Source of the DNA: Arenibacter amylolyticus
Lineage (GTDB): Bacteria > Bacteroidota > Bacteroidia > Flavobacteriales > Flavobacteriaceae
Assembly: GCF_002150785.1 (NCBI RefSeq)
Contig: NZ_MTAZ01000004.1
Location: 124,001 to 188,000, forward strand
DNA: 64,000 nucleotides
Direction: 5' to 3'
A program made the translations under genes and the position numbers. Positions 55,430 through 63,938 of this stretch are shown here, piece after piece. The first letter of the stretch is position 1. The number at the start of each line of letters is the position of its first letter. Below the pieces are notes generated by a model, which had not been told where the DNA came from, made no database searches, and saw only the letters and a program-made list of their open reading frames with translations.

Positions 55430-55770
55430 TAAGTCTTAAAATTTGTGCAAAGATAGGATATTGAAATACCAATGCAATAGGGTTGGAAATCAATTTTTAA
55501 ATATTTTGAATTTACTATACAAGCTAGCGTGAACATTTTTCTGCGGTTGTTTTGCATGTTTATATTGGTTTTGGTACGGGCGACGTCGCCTATCTTTCGA
55601 AATAGGTAGGCTGGCCTGACTGAATAGGCTGACACGCAGTAGCTGTCTTAATTGGCAGGATTTGTGAATTTGTAGCGCCTATGCTAGCGCGAGCATCATT
55701 TTGCTTGTGCTAAATATGAAATTGCGGAATCTTAGAGGAGAGCTACCTTTTAGTAAGCTTCTATTACCTT
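55430..55770. other. intergenic region with short palindromes and a repeated segment
   Basis: 341 bases without a gene. Besides the PfkB promoter it has a perfect 12-bp palindrome GGCGACGTCGCC (55579-55590), an adjacent stem from GCCTATC to TAGGTAGGC (55588-55611), and a related segment present twice, GCTAGCGTGAACATTTTT (near 55523) and GCTAGCGCGAGCATCATTTT (near 55684). None has a U-tract; the function is unknown. Confidence 0.45.
55448..55477 (-). promoter_or_regulatory. promoter of the PfkB kinase gene
   Basis: On the minus strand TTG (55475-55477) is followed after 19 bases by TATCTTTG (55448-55455), an exact Bacteroidota promoter, 18 bases before the ATG. Confidence 0.75.
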
Positions 55771-56406
55771 TTACTTCCTCCCAAAATCGGCAGGAATCTC
55801 TCCCCAGGCCTTGGTTTCCCATTTTACAATTACCGTAGTATAGGTATTGGTCTGTAGCCAGTTCTCTGCTCGCCTAACCAGTTCGTAGACGTCTTTGTTT
55901 TTAGTAGATTCCGTTAGCTTGGAGTTGCATTTCTTTTTGCGCACCCAGCTCATGGCCGTTCTAGAATCCGTATAGATAATCCTATTGCTATTGTGCCGTT
56001 TCAAATACGCGAGTCCGTGTACCAGCGCTAAAAACTCCCCTATATTATTGGTGCCCTGTTTAAAGGGGCCTTGCCTAAAGAGCTCTTTTTTGGTCTTGGT
56101 ATCCACCCCACGGTATTCCATGATGCCGGGATTGCCACTAGAAGCGGCATCCACGGAAATGGAATGGTAATTGGGGGCGCCTATTTTTGAAAGTTCTTGT
56201 GGGGTCAAACCCTGGGTTTTGGTGTTTTTGCCCTTGTAGTCCTCGTAATTTCCATTAAAGGCTTTTTGGGCGGCCTCGCGGGTGGGAAACGACTTGTATT
56301 GGGCGCCCTTATAATTATTGATGGCTGCTTTACATTCTTTCCAGCTTTCGTAAATGCCGGGCTTTAATCCCTTCCAAACTGTATAGAATTTATTGTTTTT
56401 GGCCAT
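55771..56406 (-). CDS. rnhA: ribonuclease H1 with N-terminal hybrid-binding domain
   Basis: 211 residues. The first 50 residues (FYTVWKGLKPGIYESWKECKAAI and FPTREAAQKAF) form the viroplasmin/HBD domain that binds RNA-DNA hybrids. The RNase H domain follows with the acidic residues in SVDAASSGNPG (Asp), NNIGEFLAL (Glu), IYTDSRTAMSW (Asp) and PADFGRK (Asp). It cuts the RNA strand of hybrids. Its ATG shares one base with the purN stop (TAATG), implying coupled translation. Confidence 0.92.
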   Translation of the reverse strand: MAKNNKFYTVWKGLKPGIYESWKECKAAINNYKGAQYKSFPTREAAQKAFNGNYEDYKGKNTKTQGLTPQELSKIGAPNYHSISVDAASSGNPGIMEYRGVDTKTKKELFRQGPFKQGTNNIGEFLALVHGLAYLKRHNSNRIIYTDSRTAMSWVRKKKCNSKLTESTKNKDVYELVRRAENWLQTNTYTTVIVKWETKAWGEIPADFGRK

Positions 56407-56975
56407 TATAATTCCCTTATAATTTTGTGGATCACTTTAGGGAAGTGTTCGTATTCCAGTTGGTGTACCTTTTCTGCAATGGTCTCCGGAGTGTCTGTAG
56501 CATCCAGAGATACACTTTCCTGGGCGATGATAGCGCCCTCATCGTAATTTTCATTGACATAATGTATGGTAATCCCTGTCTCCGTCTCCTTGTTTTCTTT
56601 CACGGCTTGGTGCACATGCATGCCGTACATTCCCTTGCCCCCATACTTTGGCAATAGAGCGGGGTGGATATTTACAATTTTGTTGGGGAAATTTTGAATG
56701 AGGTTTTCAGGAATTTTCCATAGAAACCCAGCTAAAACTATTAGATCTGGATTTAAAGATCTAAGAACATCCAATACGCAATCCGATTTGTAAAAGGAAG
56801 TCCTGTTAAAATAAAGGGCGCTAATATGTAGGCGATTGCATCGCTCAAAAACCATGGCCTTTCTATTGTTGGAGAGCACACATTTAACCTGGACCTCGGT
56901 ACTGTCCTTAAAGTATTCGATGATGTTTTCTACATTGGAACCAGATCCGGAAGCAAAAAGTACAATTGTTTTCAT
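56406..56975 (-). CDS. purN: phosphoribosylglycinamide formyltransferase PurN
   Basis: 189 residues. ASGSGSNVENI (8-18) binds the ribosyl phosphate, and NIHPALLPKYGGKGMYG (about 97-113) holds the catalytic Asn and His; TGITIHYVNENYDEGAII follows with the catalytic Asp. It formylates GAR in purine synthesis using 10-formyltetrahydrofolate. It is divergent from acpP and overlaps rnhA by one base downstream. Confidence 0.95.
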   Translation of the reverse strand: MKTIVLFASGSGSNVENIIEYFKDSTEVQVKCVLSNNRKAMVFERCNRLHISALYFNRTSFYKSDCVLDVLRSLNPDLIVLAGFLWKIPENLIQNFPNKIVNIHPALLPKYGGKGMYGMHVHQAVKENKETETGITIHYVNENYDEGAIIAQESVSLDATDTPETIAEKVHQLEYEHFPKVIHKIIREL

Positions 56976-57093
56976 TAGGTGTTAAGGGCTAGAAATCGGA
57001 AAAAATTTTGGGTAAAAGTACTACTCTTGTACTTAAATTTATTAAATTAGGTTACATTTTAAGGACAAATGGTGGTATTAATCTAAAGTTTTT

Positions 57094-57101
57094 TATTTTT
57101 G
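57094..57101 (+). promoter_or_regulatory. -7 promoter element for acpP
   Basis: TATTTTTG matches TAnnTTTG, 34 bases before the acpP ATG. The -33 position has GTG rather than TTG. Confidence 0.55.
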
Positions 57102-57135
57102 CCAATCAATTTAAATTTTTAAAACCGATATTATT

Positions 57136-57369
57136 ATGTCAGACATTGCATCAAGAGTAAAAGCTATCATCGTAGATAAGTTAGGTGTTGACGAGAACGA
57201 AGTGGTAACCGAAGCTAGCTTTACCAACGACTTAGGCGCGGATTCATTGGATACTGTTGAGTTGATAATGGAATTCGAAAAGGAATTTGATATCCAGATT
57301 CCGGATGATCAAGCAGAGAATATTGCTACAGTTGGTCAAGCTATAAGTTATATAGAAGAAGCCAAGTAA
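57136..57369 (+). CDS. acpP: acyl carrier protein
   Basis: 77 residues, acidic, with the phosphopantetheine attachment motif [13 protein letters not shown] (Ser37). It carries growing acyl chains in fatty acid synthesis in the cytoplasm. It is followed by fabF, as in many bacteria, but a strong terminator lies between the two, so the two genes are probably expressed at different levels. Confidence 0.98.
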   Translation: MSDIASRVKAIIVDKLGVDENEVVTEASFTNDLGADSLDTVELIMEFEKEFDIQIPDDQAENIATVGQAISYIEEAK

Positions 57370-57394
57370 TTTTATGAATTCTTGAACAAGTTTC

Positions 57395-57440
57395 AAAATT
57401 ATCCATGTGGTAAGGACGCTGCATGGATAATTTTTTTTAA
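57395..57440 (+). terminator. terminator/attenuator between acpP and fabF
   Basis: AAAATTATCCATG (57395-57407) pairs with CATGGATAATTTT (57422-57434), loop 14, and is followed by more T. It would end most acpP transcripts; fabF is then reached by read-through or a promoter in the remaining 45 bases, where I see none. Confidence 0.85.
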
Positions 57441-57480
57441 TTTACGCATTACTTATTAGGATAAACAAAAATCTGTTTCA

Positions 57481-58731
57481 ATGCAATTAAAGCGAGTTGT
57501 GGTTACTGGTCTTGGAGCTTTAACGCCCATAGGCAATAATATAGAGGAATACTGGGAGGGTCTTAAGAACGGAAAAAGCGGCTCTGCACCTATTACCTAC
57601 TACGATACTGAGAAGTTTAAGGTGAAATTTGCGTGCGAGCTAAAAGGGTATAAAACCGAAGATTATTTTGATAGGAAAGAAGGACGTAAACTGGATAGGT
57701 TTGCGCAATATGCCCTTATAGCTTCGGATGAGGCCATAAAGGATTCTGGTTTGGATTTGGATAAGATAGACAAGTTTAGGACTGGAGTAATCTGGGGAGC
57801 AGGAATTGGCGGCTTGGAAACTTTTCAAAACGAAGTCATGGATTTTGCGAAGGGAGATGGGACCCCACGGTTCAACCCATTCTTCATTCCTAAGATGATT
57901 GCAGATATTGCTCCAGGGAATATTTCCATTAAGCATGGATTTATGGGGCCCAATTATACAACCGTCTCAGCATGTGCCTCTGCGGCCAATGCTATTATAG
58001 ACGCGTTAAATACGATTCGTTTGGGGACTTGTGATGTCGTGGTAACCGGTGGTAGTGAAGCTGCTGTGACCATTGCAGGTATGGGTGGTTTTGGAGCCAT
58101 GCATGCACTTTCTACAAGAAACGATGAACCCGAAACAGCTTCTAGGCCATTTGATGCCACTAGGGACGGATTTGTTCTTGGTGAAGGAGCCGGAGCTTTA
58201 ATACTAGAAGAATACGAGCATGCCAAAGCAAGGGGTGCCAAAATATACGCCGAAGTAGTGGGTGGAGGATTGTCTAGTGATGCTTATCACATGACTGCAC
58301 CACATCCCGAAGGAACAGGTGTGATTCGGGTAATGGAAAACTGTCTAAGGGATGCCGGATTAAAACCGGAAGACGTGGATGCTATTAACACCCACGGTAC
58401 GTCTACACCCCTTGGGGATGTGGCAGAATTAAAGGCCATTACCGAGGTATTTGGAGATCATGCCCCAAATATCAATATCAACTCTACAAAATCCATGACC
58501 GGACATTTGTTGGGTGCTGCAGGAGCTGTAGAAGCCATTGCTTCCATCTTGGCGATGGAACACAGTTTGGTGCCGCCTACCATCAACCACACTACGGTAG
58601 ATGATAAGATAGATCCAAAACTTAATCTAACGCTTAACAAAGCGCAGGAAAGGGAAGTAAATGTTGCTTTGAGCAATACCTTTGGATTTGGTGGACACAA
58701 TGCGTGTGTTATTTTCAAAAAAATTAGTTAA
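57481..58731 (+). CDS. fabF: beta-ketoacyl-ACP synthase II FabF
   Basis: 416 residues, standard KAS II. The Cys-His-His triad is at Cys165 (VSACASAA), His305 (NTHGTSTPLGD) and His342 (TGHLLGAAGAVEA). It condenses malonyl-ACP with acyl-ACP in fatty acid elongation. It lies between acpP and rnc, the widespread acpP-fabF-rnc order. Eleven bases separate its stop from the rnc ATG. Confidence 0.98.
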   Translation: MQLKRVVVTGLGALTPIGNNIEEYWEGLKNGKSGSAPITYYDTEKFKVKFACELKGYKTEDYFDRKEGRKLDRFAQYALIASDEAIKDSGLDLDKIDKFRTGVIWGAGIGGLETFQNEVMDFAKGDGTPRFNPFFIPKMIADIAPGNISIKHGFMGPNYTTVSACASAANAIIDALNTIRLGTCDVVVTGGSEAAVTIAGMGGFGAMHALSTRNDEPETASRPFDATRDGFVLGEGAGALILEEYEHAKARGAKIYAEVVGGGLSSDAYHMTAPHPEGTGVIRVMENCLRDAGLKPEDVDAINTHGTSTPLGDVAELKAITEVFGDHAPNININSTKSMTGHLLGAAGAVEAIASILAMEHSLVPPTINHTTVDDKIDPKLNLTLNKAQEREVNVALSNTFGFGGHNACVIFKKIS

Positions 58732-58742
58732 GTCATCAGGTT

Positions 58743-59480
58743 ATGAACTTTCCTTCCAATTTATTTTATTCCCATTCCAAAAAGGATGGGAATTTTTTTT
58801 TGGGAATGAAGAATATTTTGGGTTTTAAGCCCAAAAACCTGGAAATTTATCAAAAAGCCTTCGTTCATCGGTCTGCCAATTGGCGAGATGATGATGGTAA
58901 CCCCGTTAACTATGAGCGCTTGGAGTTTTTGGGAGATGCGATGCTAGGAACCATTATCTCCAAGCATTTGTATACCAAAGTGCCCCAGGGCGATGAGGGG
59001 TACCTTACCAAAATGAGGTCTAAGATTGTAAGTAGGGAGCACCTCAATGAATTGGGAAAAGACCTGCAGCTTATCGATTTTGTGGAAAGTAAAATCCCGA
59101 AATCGCGTTTTGGGGATAATATCCACGGTAATGTTTTTGAAGCGCTGGTGGGCGCTATTTACTTGGATAGGGGATATAAATATTGTGAAAAATTTATTGC
59201 CGAACGGGTGATTGCGCCCTACGTAGATATTGAGCAGTTAGAGGGGAAGGTGATCAGTTATAAAAGTCTGGTGATCGAGTGGTGCCAAAAGCAAAAAAAA
59301 TCCTTTAACTTTGAAATATATGAGGATACGGGCAACGATACCGTTAAACATTTCGCTGTAAAGTTGAAGATAGATAGTAAGGTGGTGGCAAAGGCAAGGG
59401 CTACCTCTAAGAAGAAAGCAGAAGAGCGAGCTGCCAAAAGAGCTTACTTTGCCTTACAAGACAAAATGAAAAATTCTTAG
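58743..59480 (+). CDS. rnc: ribonuclease III
   Basis: 245 residues from the ATG at 58743. The signature ERLEFLGDAMLG (58-69) contains the catalytic Glu and Asp, GNVFEALVGAIYLD is the second acidic motif, and the last 70 residues are a double-stranded RNA-binding domain (ARATSKKKAEERAAKRA). It processes rRNA and structured RNAs. A start at 58806 (MKNILGFKPK) is possible, but the first 21 residues (HSKKDGNFF) look like an N-terminus I remember from other flavobacterial enzymes. A terminator-like hairpin lies in these first codons. Confidence 0.94.
   Translation: MNFPSNLFYSHSKKDGNFFLGMKNILGFKPKNLEIYQKAFVHRSANWRDDDGNPVNYERLEFLGDAMLGTIISKHLYTKVPQGDEGYLTKMRSKIVSREHLNELGKDLQLIDFVESKIPKSRFGDNIHGNVFEALVGAIYLDRGYKYCEKFIAERVIAPYVDIEQLEGKVISYKSLVIEWCQKQKKSFNFEIYEDTGNDTVKHFAVKLKIDSKVVAKARATSKKKAEERAAKRAYFALQDKMKNS
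58768..58801 (+). promoter_or_regulatory. terminator-like hairpin within the first codons of rnc
   Basis: ATTCCCATTCC (58768-58778) pairs with GGATGGGAAT (58784-58793) with one bulged T and an AAAAA loop, then eight or nine T. If rnc starts at 58743 the hairpin is translated; if at 58806 it is a fabF terminator in the rnc leader. Either way it could reduce or autoregulate rnc expression. Confidence 0.6.
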
Positions 59481-59592
59481 GTGAAAATATGGTGAACTCC
59501 AACGTTTTAGTTGCTTCTGGATGTTTTTATAGGTTCTATAGACTAGGCTTGTTTCTTTATTAACCCTATATTTACGACTTTTCACGGAAAGT

Positions 59593-60060
59593 ATGGCGGC
59601 GATATATAAAATTTCGGAAGATTTTTATGATGAAGATTTTACCTTAATCGCTTTACACTCTAGCAGAGAAGATTACTCGCTGGTGTATGCACTGAACGCT
59701 TGTCTGAAATTAAAACTAAAACGAACAAAAAAGGATCTGGAGATAACCTCCAACGGGATGTTTCCGTTCTTTGATTGGAGGGATGAAATCAATGATCGTT
59801 ATTATACCCTGGTTAGTAATAATAGCGTAGGAAAGGAAGAATTAAACGTTGGAAACCTTTTCCAGGACCAGCCCTCAATTACTGCCTATAGTCTAATTCC
59901 AGAGTACAAGGACGTAGATTATTTTTTAAAGGTAGCGCATGATGAACTGGACTTGGAGGAGAAAATTCTCAAGGCCGTGCTAACCATCCCAAAGGTGATT
60001 ACTGCCTATAGCGTGGATGTAAACAAACTGAAATCAAGAAATAATTTAATATTTTATTAG
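59593..60060 (+). CDS. IPExxxVDY family protein
   Basis: 155 residues. The naming motif is present as IPEYKDVDYFLK (about 102-113). The family is restricted mainly to Bacteroidota, has no known function and is usually found next to pyruvate kinase, as here, where pyk starts one base after the stop. It is soluble with no signal peptide. The close coupling suggests a role linked to Pyk or its regulation. Confidence 0.9.
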   Translation: MAAIYKISEDFYDEDFTLIALHSSREDYSLVYALNACLKLKLKRTKKDLEITSNGMFPFFDWRDEINDRYYTLVSNNSVGKEELNVGNLFQDQPSITAYSLIPEYKDVDYFLKVAHDELDLEEKILKAVLTIPKVITAYSVDVNKLKSRNNLIFY

Positions 60061-60061
60061 A

Positions 60062-61510
60062 ATGCCAGCATTAAAAAAGACAAAAATAGTAGCCACCCTA
60101 GGTCCAGCTACTAGTAAGAAGAGTGTTCTTAGGGACATGATAGGAGCAGGAGTGGATGTCTTTAGGATAAATTTTTCACATGCCGACTACGAAGATGTTA
60201 AGGAGCGCATTACTATGATACGCGAATTAAATGAGGAGTTGGGGACCAATACGTCCATTCTTGCAGACTTGCAAGGTCCTAAATTACGGGTGGGGGTAAT
60301 GGCCAAAGAGGTGATTGTTTCCCCAGGAGACGAGATTACCTTTGTTACGGGAGAACCTTTTGAAGGGGACTCGGAGAAAGTATATATGAACTATGTCCAA
60401 TTTCCAAGGGATGTGAAGGCGGGAGAACGTATTCTGTTGGATGACGGGAAATTAATGTTCGAAGTAGTTTCAACCAATAAGAAAGATGCGGTTAAGGCCA
60501 AAGTGATTCAAGGGGGCCCCCTTAAATCCAAAAAAGGCGTAAACCTGCCCAATACCAATATATCCTTGCCTGCACTTACAGAGAAGGATGTGGAGGATGC
60601 CATCTTTGCGATCTCTCAGAAGGTAGATTGGATTGCCCTTTCCTTTGTAAGGTTTAGTCAGGATTTGATAGACCTACAAAACATTATTAAGGAGCATTCC
60701 GAGCATAAGATCCCAATCATTGCAAAAATTGAAAAACCAGAAGCGGTAGAAAACATCGATAAGATTGTTGCTTATTGTGATGGTCTAATGGTGGCCCGAG
60801 GTGATTTGGGAGTGGAAGTTCCCGCCCAAGAAGTGCCCCTTATCCAAAAGCAGTTGGTACTGCGTGCCAAAGAGGCAAGGATCCCTGTGATCATTGCTAC
60901 TCAAATGATGGAGACCATGATTACCAGCCTTACCCCAACGAGGGCAGAGGTTAATGATGTGGCCAATTCCGTAATGGACGGGGCCGATGCGGTAATGCTT
61001 TCCGGAGAGACCTCTGTAGGGAATTACCCAGTACAGGTGATAGAAAAGATGGCAAGTATCCTAGTGAGTGTGGAAAACTCGGACCTTATTAAAGTTCCCC
61101 ACCAGCACCCACACATCAGGACCAATAGATATATTACCAAAACCATTTGTTTTCATGCTGCCAATATGGCCAATGAGACCAAAGCCAAGGCAATTTCTAC
61201 GCTTACCAATAGCGGATATACCGCATTTCAAATTTCTGCTTGGAGACCTAAGGCACATATTCTGGTTTTTACCTCCAACAAAAGGATTCTTACCCAGCTT
61301 AACCTGCTATGGGGCGTAAGGGCATTCTATTACGATAAGTTTGTATCTACAGACGAGACCATTGAGGATGTTAACAGAATGGCCTGCGACAAAGGATTTT
61401 TGGAAGTTGGCGATATGCTTATCAGCTTGGCTGCCATGCCTATAAAGGCAAAAGGAATGGTAAATACGCTAAGAGTATCGGAAATAGGAAGTGAAAGCTT
61501 TTCTAAATAA
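60062..61510 (+). CDS. pyk: pyruvate kinase
   Basis: 482 residues. Motifs include KTKIVATLGPATSKK (5-19), RINFSHADYED (about 34-44), the active-site signature IPIIAKIEKPEAVENI with the catalytic Lys, and MVARGDLGVEVP. It converts phosphoenolpyruvate and ADP to pyruvate and ATP, the last step of glycolysis, also the exit route for glycerol carbon from the glp operon. Its start is one base after the IPExxxVDY stop; a terminator follows. Confidence 0.97.
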   Translation: MPALKKTKIVATLGPATSKKSVLRDMIGAGVDVFRINFSHADYEDVKERITMIRELNEELGTNTSILADLQGPKLRVGVMAKEVIVSPGDEITFVTGEPFEGDSEKVYMNYVQFPRDVKAGERILLDDGKLMFEVVSTNKKDAVKAKVIQGGPLKSKKGVNLPNTNISLPALTEKDVEDAIFAISQKVDWIALSFVRFSQDLIDLQNIIKEHSEHKIPIIAKIEKPEAVENIDKIVAYCDGLMVARGDLGVEVPAQEVPLIQKQLVLRAKEARIPVIIATQMMETMITSLTPTRAEVNDVANSVMDGADAVMLSGETSVGNYPVQVIEKMASILVSVENSDLIKVPHQHPHIRTNRYITKTICFHAANMANETKAKAISTLTNSGYTAFQISAWRPKAHILVFTSNKRILTQLNLLWGVRAFYYDKFVSTDETIEDVNRMACDKGFLEVGDMLISLAAMPIKAKGMVNTLRVSEIGSESFSK

Positions 61511-61535
61511 ATAGCATATTAGTTTTATAGCAAAC

Positions 61536-61570
61536 ACCTGCTGGGTCTTAAGATCTAGCAGGTTTTTTTA
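61536..61570 (+). terminator. terminator downstream of pyk
   Basis: ACCTGCT (61536-61542) pairs with AGCAGGT (61557-61563); the inner TCTTAAGA extends the stem. A run of T follows. It lies between the convergent pyk and dinB genes. Confidence 0.85.
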
Positions 61571-61577
61571 TGCCTAT

Positions 61578-62675
61578 CTATAGGTCAAACTTCAACTGTA
61601 CGGATAGTGATTTCTGGGCTTCAGGGGTGGTTTTCTCCGTGTTTAGGTTAGAGAGTGAAATACCGAGTAAGCGCACGGAGTTCTCCAATTTTTCTTGATA
61701 TAGCAATTCCTTCGCCAGTTCCAAGATTAAATTTTGGTCTGCAATGAAATAGGGAATGGTTTTGCTCCGTGTCTGAAGGGTAAAATCGCTATATTTTATT
61801 TTTAGGGTGATGGTCTTTCCTGCAATATTAGCCTTTTTGAGGCGGCGTTCCAATTCGCTGGCAATATGCTTTAAACGCTCCAGCATAAAGACCTCACTGC
61901 TCAAATTTTCGCGAAATGTTCTTTCGGCACCTACCGATTTTGGAATCCGGTTGGGCTTTACCGGACTTAAATGAATTCCCCTTACCACTTGGTAGTAATA
62001 CTGACCGCCTTTTCCAAAATGTTCCATAAGGAATTCCAAGGATTTTTGTTTTAGGTCCAAGCCGGTAAATATTCCCAATTGATACATCTTGTCTGCGGTT
62101 ACCTTCCCTACCCCGTGGAATTTTCGAATTTCCAGTTTTTCCAAAAAAGGTAGTACCTCTTCGGGGTTTACCGTTTTCTGTCCGTTGGGCTTGTTGTAAT
62201 CACTGGCTATTTTGGCAATAAACTTATTTATGGAAATTCCTGCCGATGCGGTTAACCCTACCTCCTCCAAAATCCGTTTTCGTATTTCTGTCGCAATTAG
62301 GGAGGCAGATGGATTTCCTTTTTTATTGTTGGTAACGTCTAAATAAGCCTCATCCAAGGAGAGGGGTTCTACTAAATCCGTATATTCCAGAAAAATATGC
62401 CGTATATGGAGTGATATTTCCTTGTACCTATCAAACCTGGGAGGCACAAAAATAAGATCGGGGCAGTTTTTTTTGGCGAGATACCCGCTCATGGCGCTGC
62501 GCACCCCAAATTTTCTTGCCTCATAACTAGCCGCGGCTACCACCCCTCTTTTTTCGGCCCCGCCAACGGCAAGGGGTTTCCCTTTTAAGGTAGGATCATC
62601 CATTTGTTCTACGGAAGCGTAAAACGCATCCATATCCACATGGATTATTTTTCGTAGCGGAAAATCCATTTTCAT
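61578..62675 (-). CDS. dinB: DNA polymerase IV
   Basis: 365 residues, Y-family translesion polymerase. The catalytic motifs are HVDMDAFYASVEQ (13-25) and SLDEAYLDVT (about 104-113); the helix-hairpin-helix KFHGVGKVTADKMYQLGI and the little-finger domain follow. A beta-clamp-binding motif may lie near the C-terminus (SLSVQLKF). It bypasses damaged bases. Convergent with pyk. Confidence 0.95.
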   Translation of the reverse strand: MKMDFPLRKIIHVDMDAFYASVEQMDDPTLKGKPLAVGGAEKRGVVAAASYEARKFGVRSAMSGYLAKKNCPDLIFVPPRFDRYKEISLHIRHIFLEYTDLVEPLSLDEAYLDVTNNKKGNPSASLIATEIRKRILEEVGLTASAGISINKFIAKIASDYNKPNGQKTVNPEEVLPFLEKLEIRKFHGVGKVTADKMYQLGIFTGLDLKQKSLEFLMEHFGKGGQYYYQVVRGIHLSPVKPNRIPKSVGAERTFRENLSSEVFMLERLKHIASELERRLKKANIAGKTITLKIKYSDFTLQTRSKTIPYFIADQNLILELAKELLYQEKLENSVRLLGISLSNLNTEKTTPEAQKSLSVQLKFDL

Positions 62676-62752
62676 ACTGTAAATTTATAACAACTATAGG
62701 GGAGTGGACCTATTTATTGGTTAAACTCGCACTGGATAAAAATAATAAGTCT

Positions 62753-63430
62753 ATGGATGCAGAATCAAAATCTGCCATTATATTGGGAGCCACCGGGTTA
62801 ACAGGTGGTGTTTTGCTGAAGATGCTCTTGAAAGATGATCGCTATGCTAAAATAAAACTCTTTTCTAGATCTTCAGTAGGATTTACCCACCCCAAATTGG
62901 AGGAGCATCTTGGGGATTTGAGGAAATTGGAAGAATTTAAATCTCTTTTTACTGCAGATGAGGTGTATTGCTGTATAGGAACCACCAAGGCCAAAACGCC
63001 GGACGCATCCATGTATAGGGAAATAGATCTTGGGATTCCGGAAGCAACGGCAAAACTTTGTAGTGCAAACAACATCCATACCCTATTGGTTATTTCGGCT
63101 TTGGGAGCCAATGCCAACAGTAGGGTTGGTTATAACAGGCTAAAAGGTGAAATGGAAGAGGCTGTAATGGATTATCATATTCCCAAAACACATTTTTTAC
63201 GTCCTTCCCTAATATCGGGCAAACGAGCAGAAAAAAGACCAGGGGAATGGTGGGCCAATCAGCTTATGAAGGTGTTGAATCTGGTGTTGGTAGGGCCTTT
63301 GGAAAAGTATAAGTCCATAAGACCGGAAGCCATTGCTGCGGCGATGGTCTGGTTGGCCAATAATAAATGCGAACAGCTGTATTTGGAATCGGATCAGCTT
63401 AGAAAGATAGCCAAGGACGAATTGGGGTAG
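62753..63430 (+). CDS. NAD(P)-binding oxidoreductase of the atypical SDR type
   Basis: 225 residues from the ATG at 62753 (MDAESKSAII); the longer frame from 62717 adds a non-family extension. The N-terminus has the Rossmann motif ILGATGLTGGVLL (about 10-22), and GYNRLKGEMEEAV contains a YxxxK-like pair. The protein resembles the HTATIP2/YbjT-like group of NAD(P)H-binding proteins, whose substrates are mostly unknown. The CYTH gene follows after 34 bases. Confidence 0.85.
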   Translation: MDAESKSAIILGATGLTGGVLLKMLLKDDRYAKIKLFSRSSVGFTHPKLEEHLGDLRKLEEFKSLFTADEVYCCIGTTKAKTPDASMYREIDLGIPEATAKLCSANNIHTLLVISALGANANSRVGYNRLKGEMEEAVMDYHIPKTHFLRPSLISGKRAEKRPGEWWANQLMKVLNLVLVGPLEKYKSIRPEAIAAAMVWLANNKCEQLYLESDQLRKIAKDELG

Positions 63431-63464
63431 AAGTGGGTGGATTAAAATAAAACAAATCAACAAA

Positions 63465-63938
63465 GTGATAGAGATAGAACGTAAGTTTTTAGTGAATTCG
63501 GAGGCGTTTAAAGAAGATTCGGTGAATGCCAACAGGATTGTACAAGGTTTTCTCAATACCGATCCCCTGCGTACGGTAAGGGTGCGCATAAAGGGCGATA
63601 CTGGGTTTTTAACCGTTAAGGGAAAGGGGAATGACCAGGGTACTACCCGTTTTGAATGGGAGACCGTACTCCCTCTAAAAGAGGCGGAAGCCTTGTTGAA
63701 ACTGGCCGAGCCAGGAGTTATAGAGAAGATTAGGTATGAGGTTCCTAGGGGGAAACACCTATTTGAAATAGATGAATTCTTTGGCGATAATAGCGGACTT
63801 ATTGTTGCCGAAGTTGAATTGGAGCGGGAAGACGAGCCGTTTGAAATCCCGGATTGGTTGGGGAAAGAGGTCACCGGAAACCCCAAGTATTACAATTCGC
63901 AATTGAGTAAGCAACCTTTTAAAACATGGGAAAAATGA
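63465..63938 (+). CDS. CYTH domain protein, putative triphosphatase
   Basis: 157 residues starting at a GTG (63465). The N-terminal ExExK motif (EIERKFLV, residues 3-10) and later charged strands (TVRVRIKGDTGFLTVKGKG, KIRYEVP, FEIDEFFGD, VAEVELE) form the triphosphate tunnel of CYTH enzymes. The small bacterial type hydrolyses inorganic triphosphate or makes cAMP at extreme pH. The stop overlaps the next ATG (ATGA). Confidence 0.9.
   Translation: MIEIERKFLVNSEAFKEDSVNANRIVQGFLNTDPLRTVRVRIKGDTGFLTVKGKGNDQGTTRFEWETVLPLKEAEALLKLAEPGVIEKIRYEVPRGKHLFEIDEFFGDNSGLIVAEVELEREDEPFEIPDWLGKEVTGNPKYYNSQLSKQPFKTWEK

Noticed and set aside
58806-59480. Alternative rnc start at the second methionine
   Set aside because: The residues between 58743 and 58806 resemble the N-terminus I remember from flavobacterial RNase III, so the longer form is kept, with the hairpin noted.
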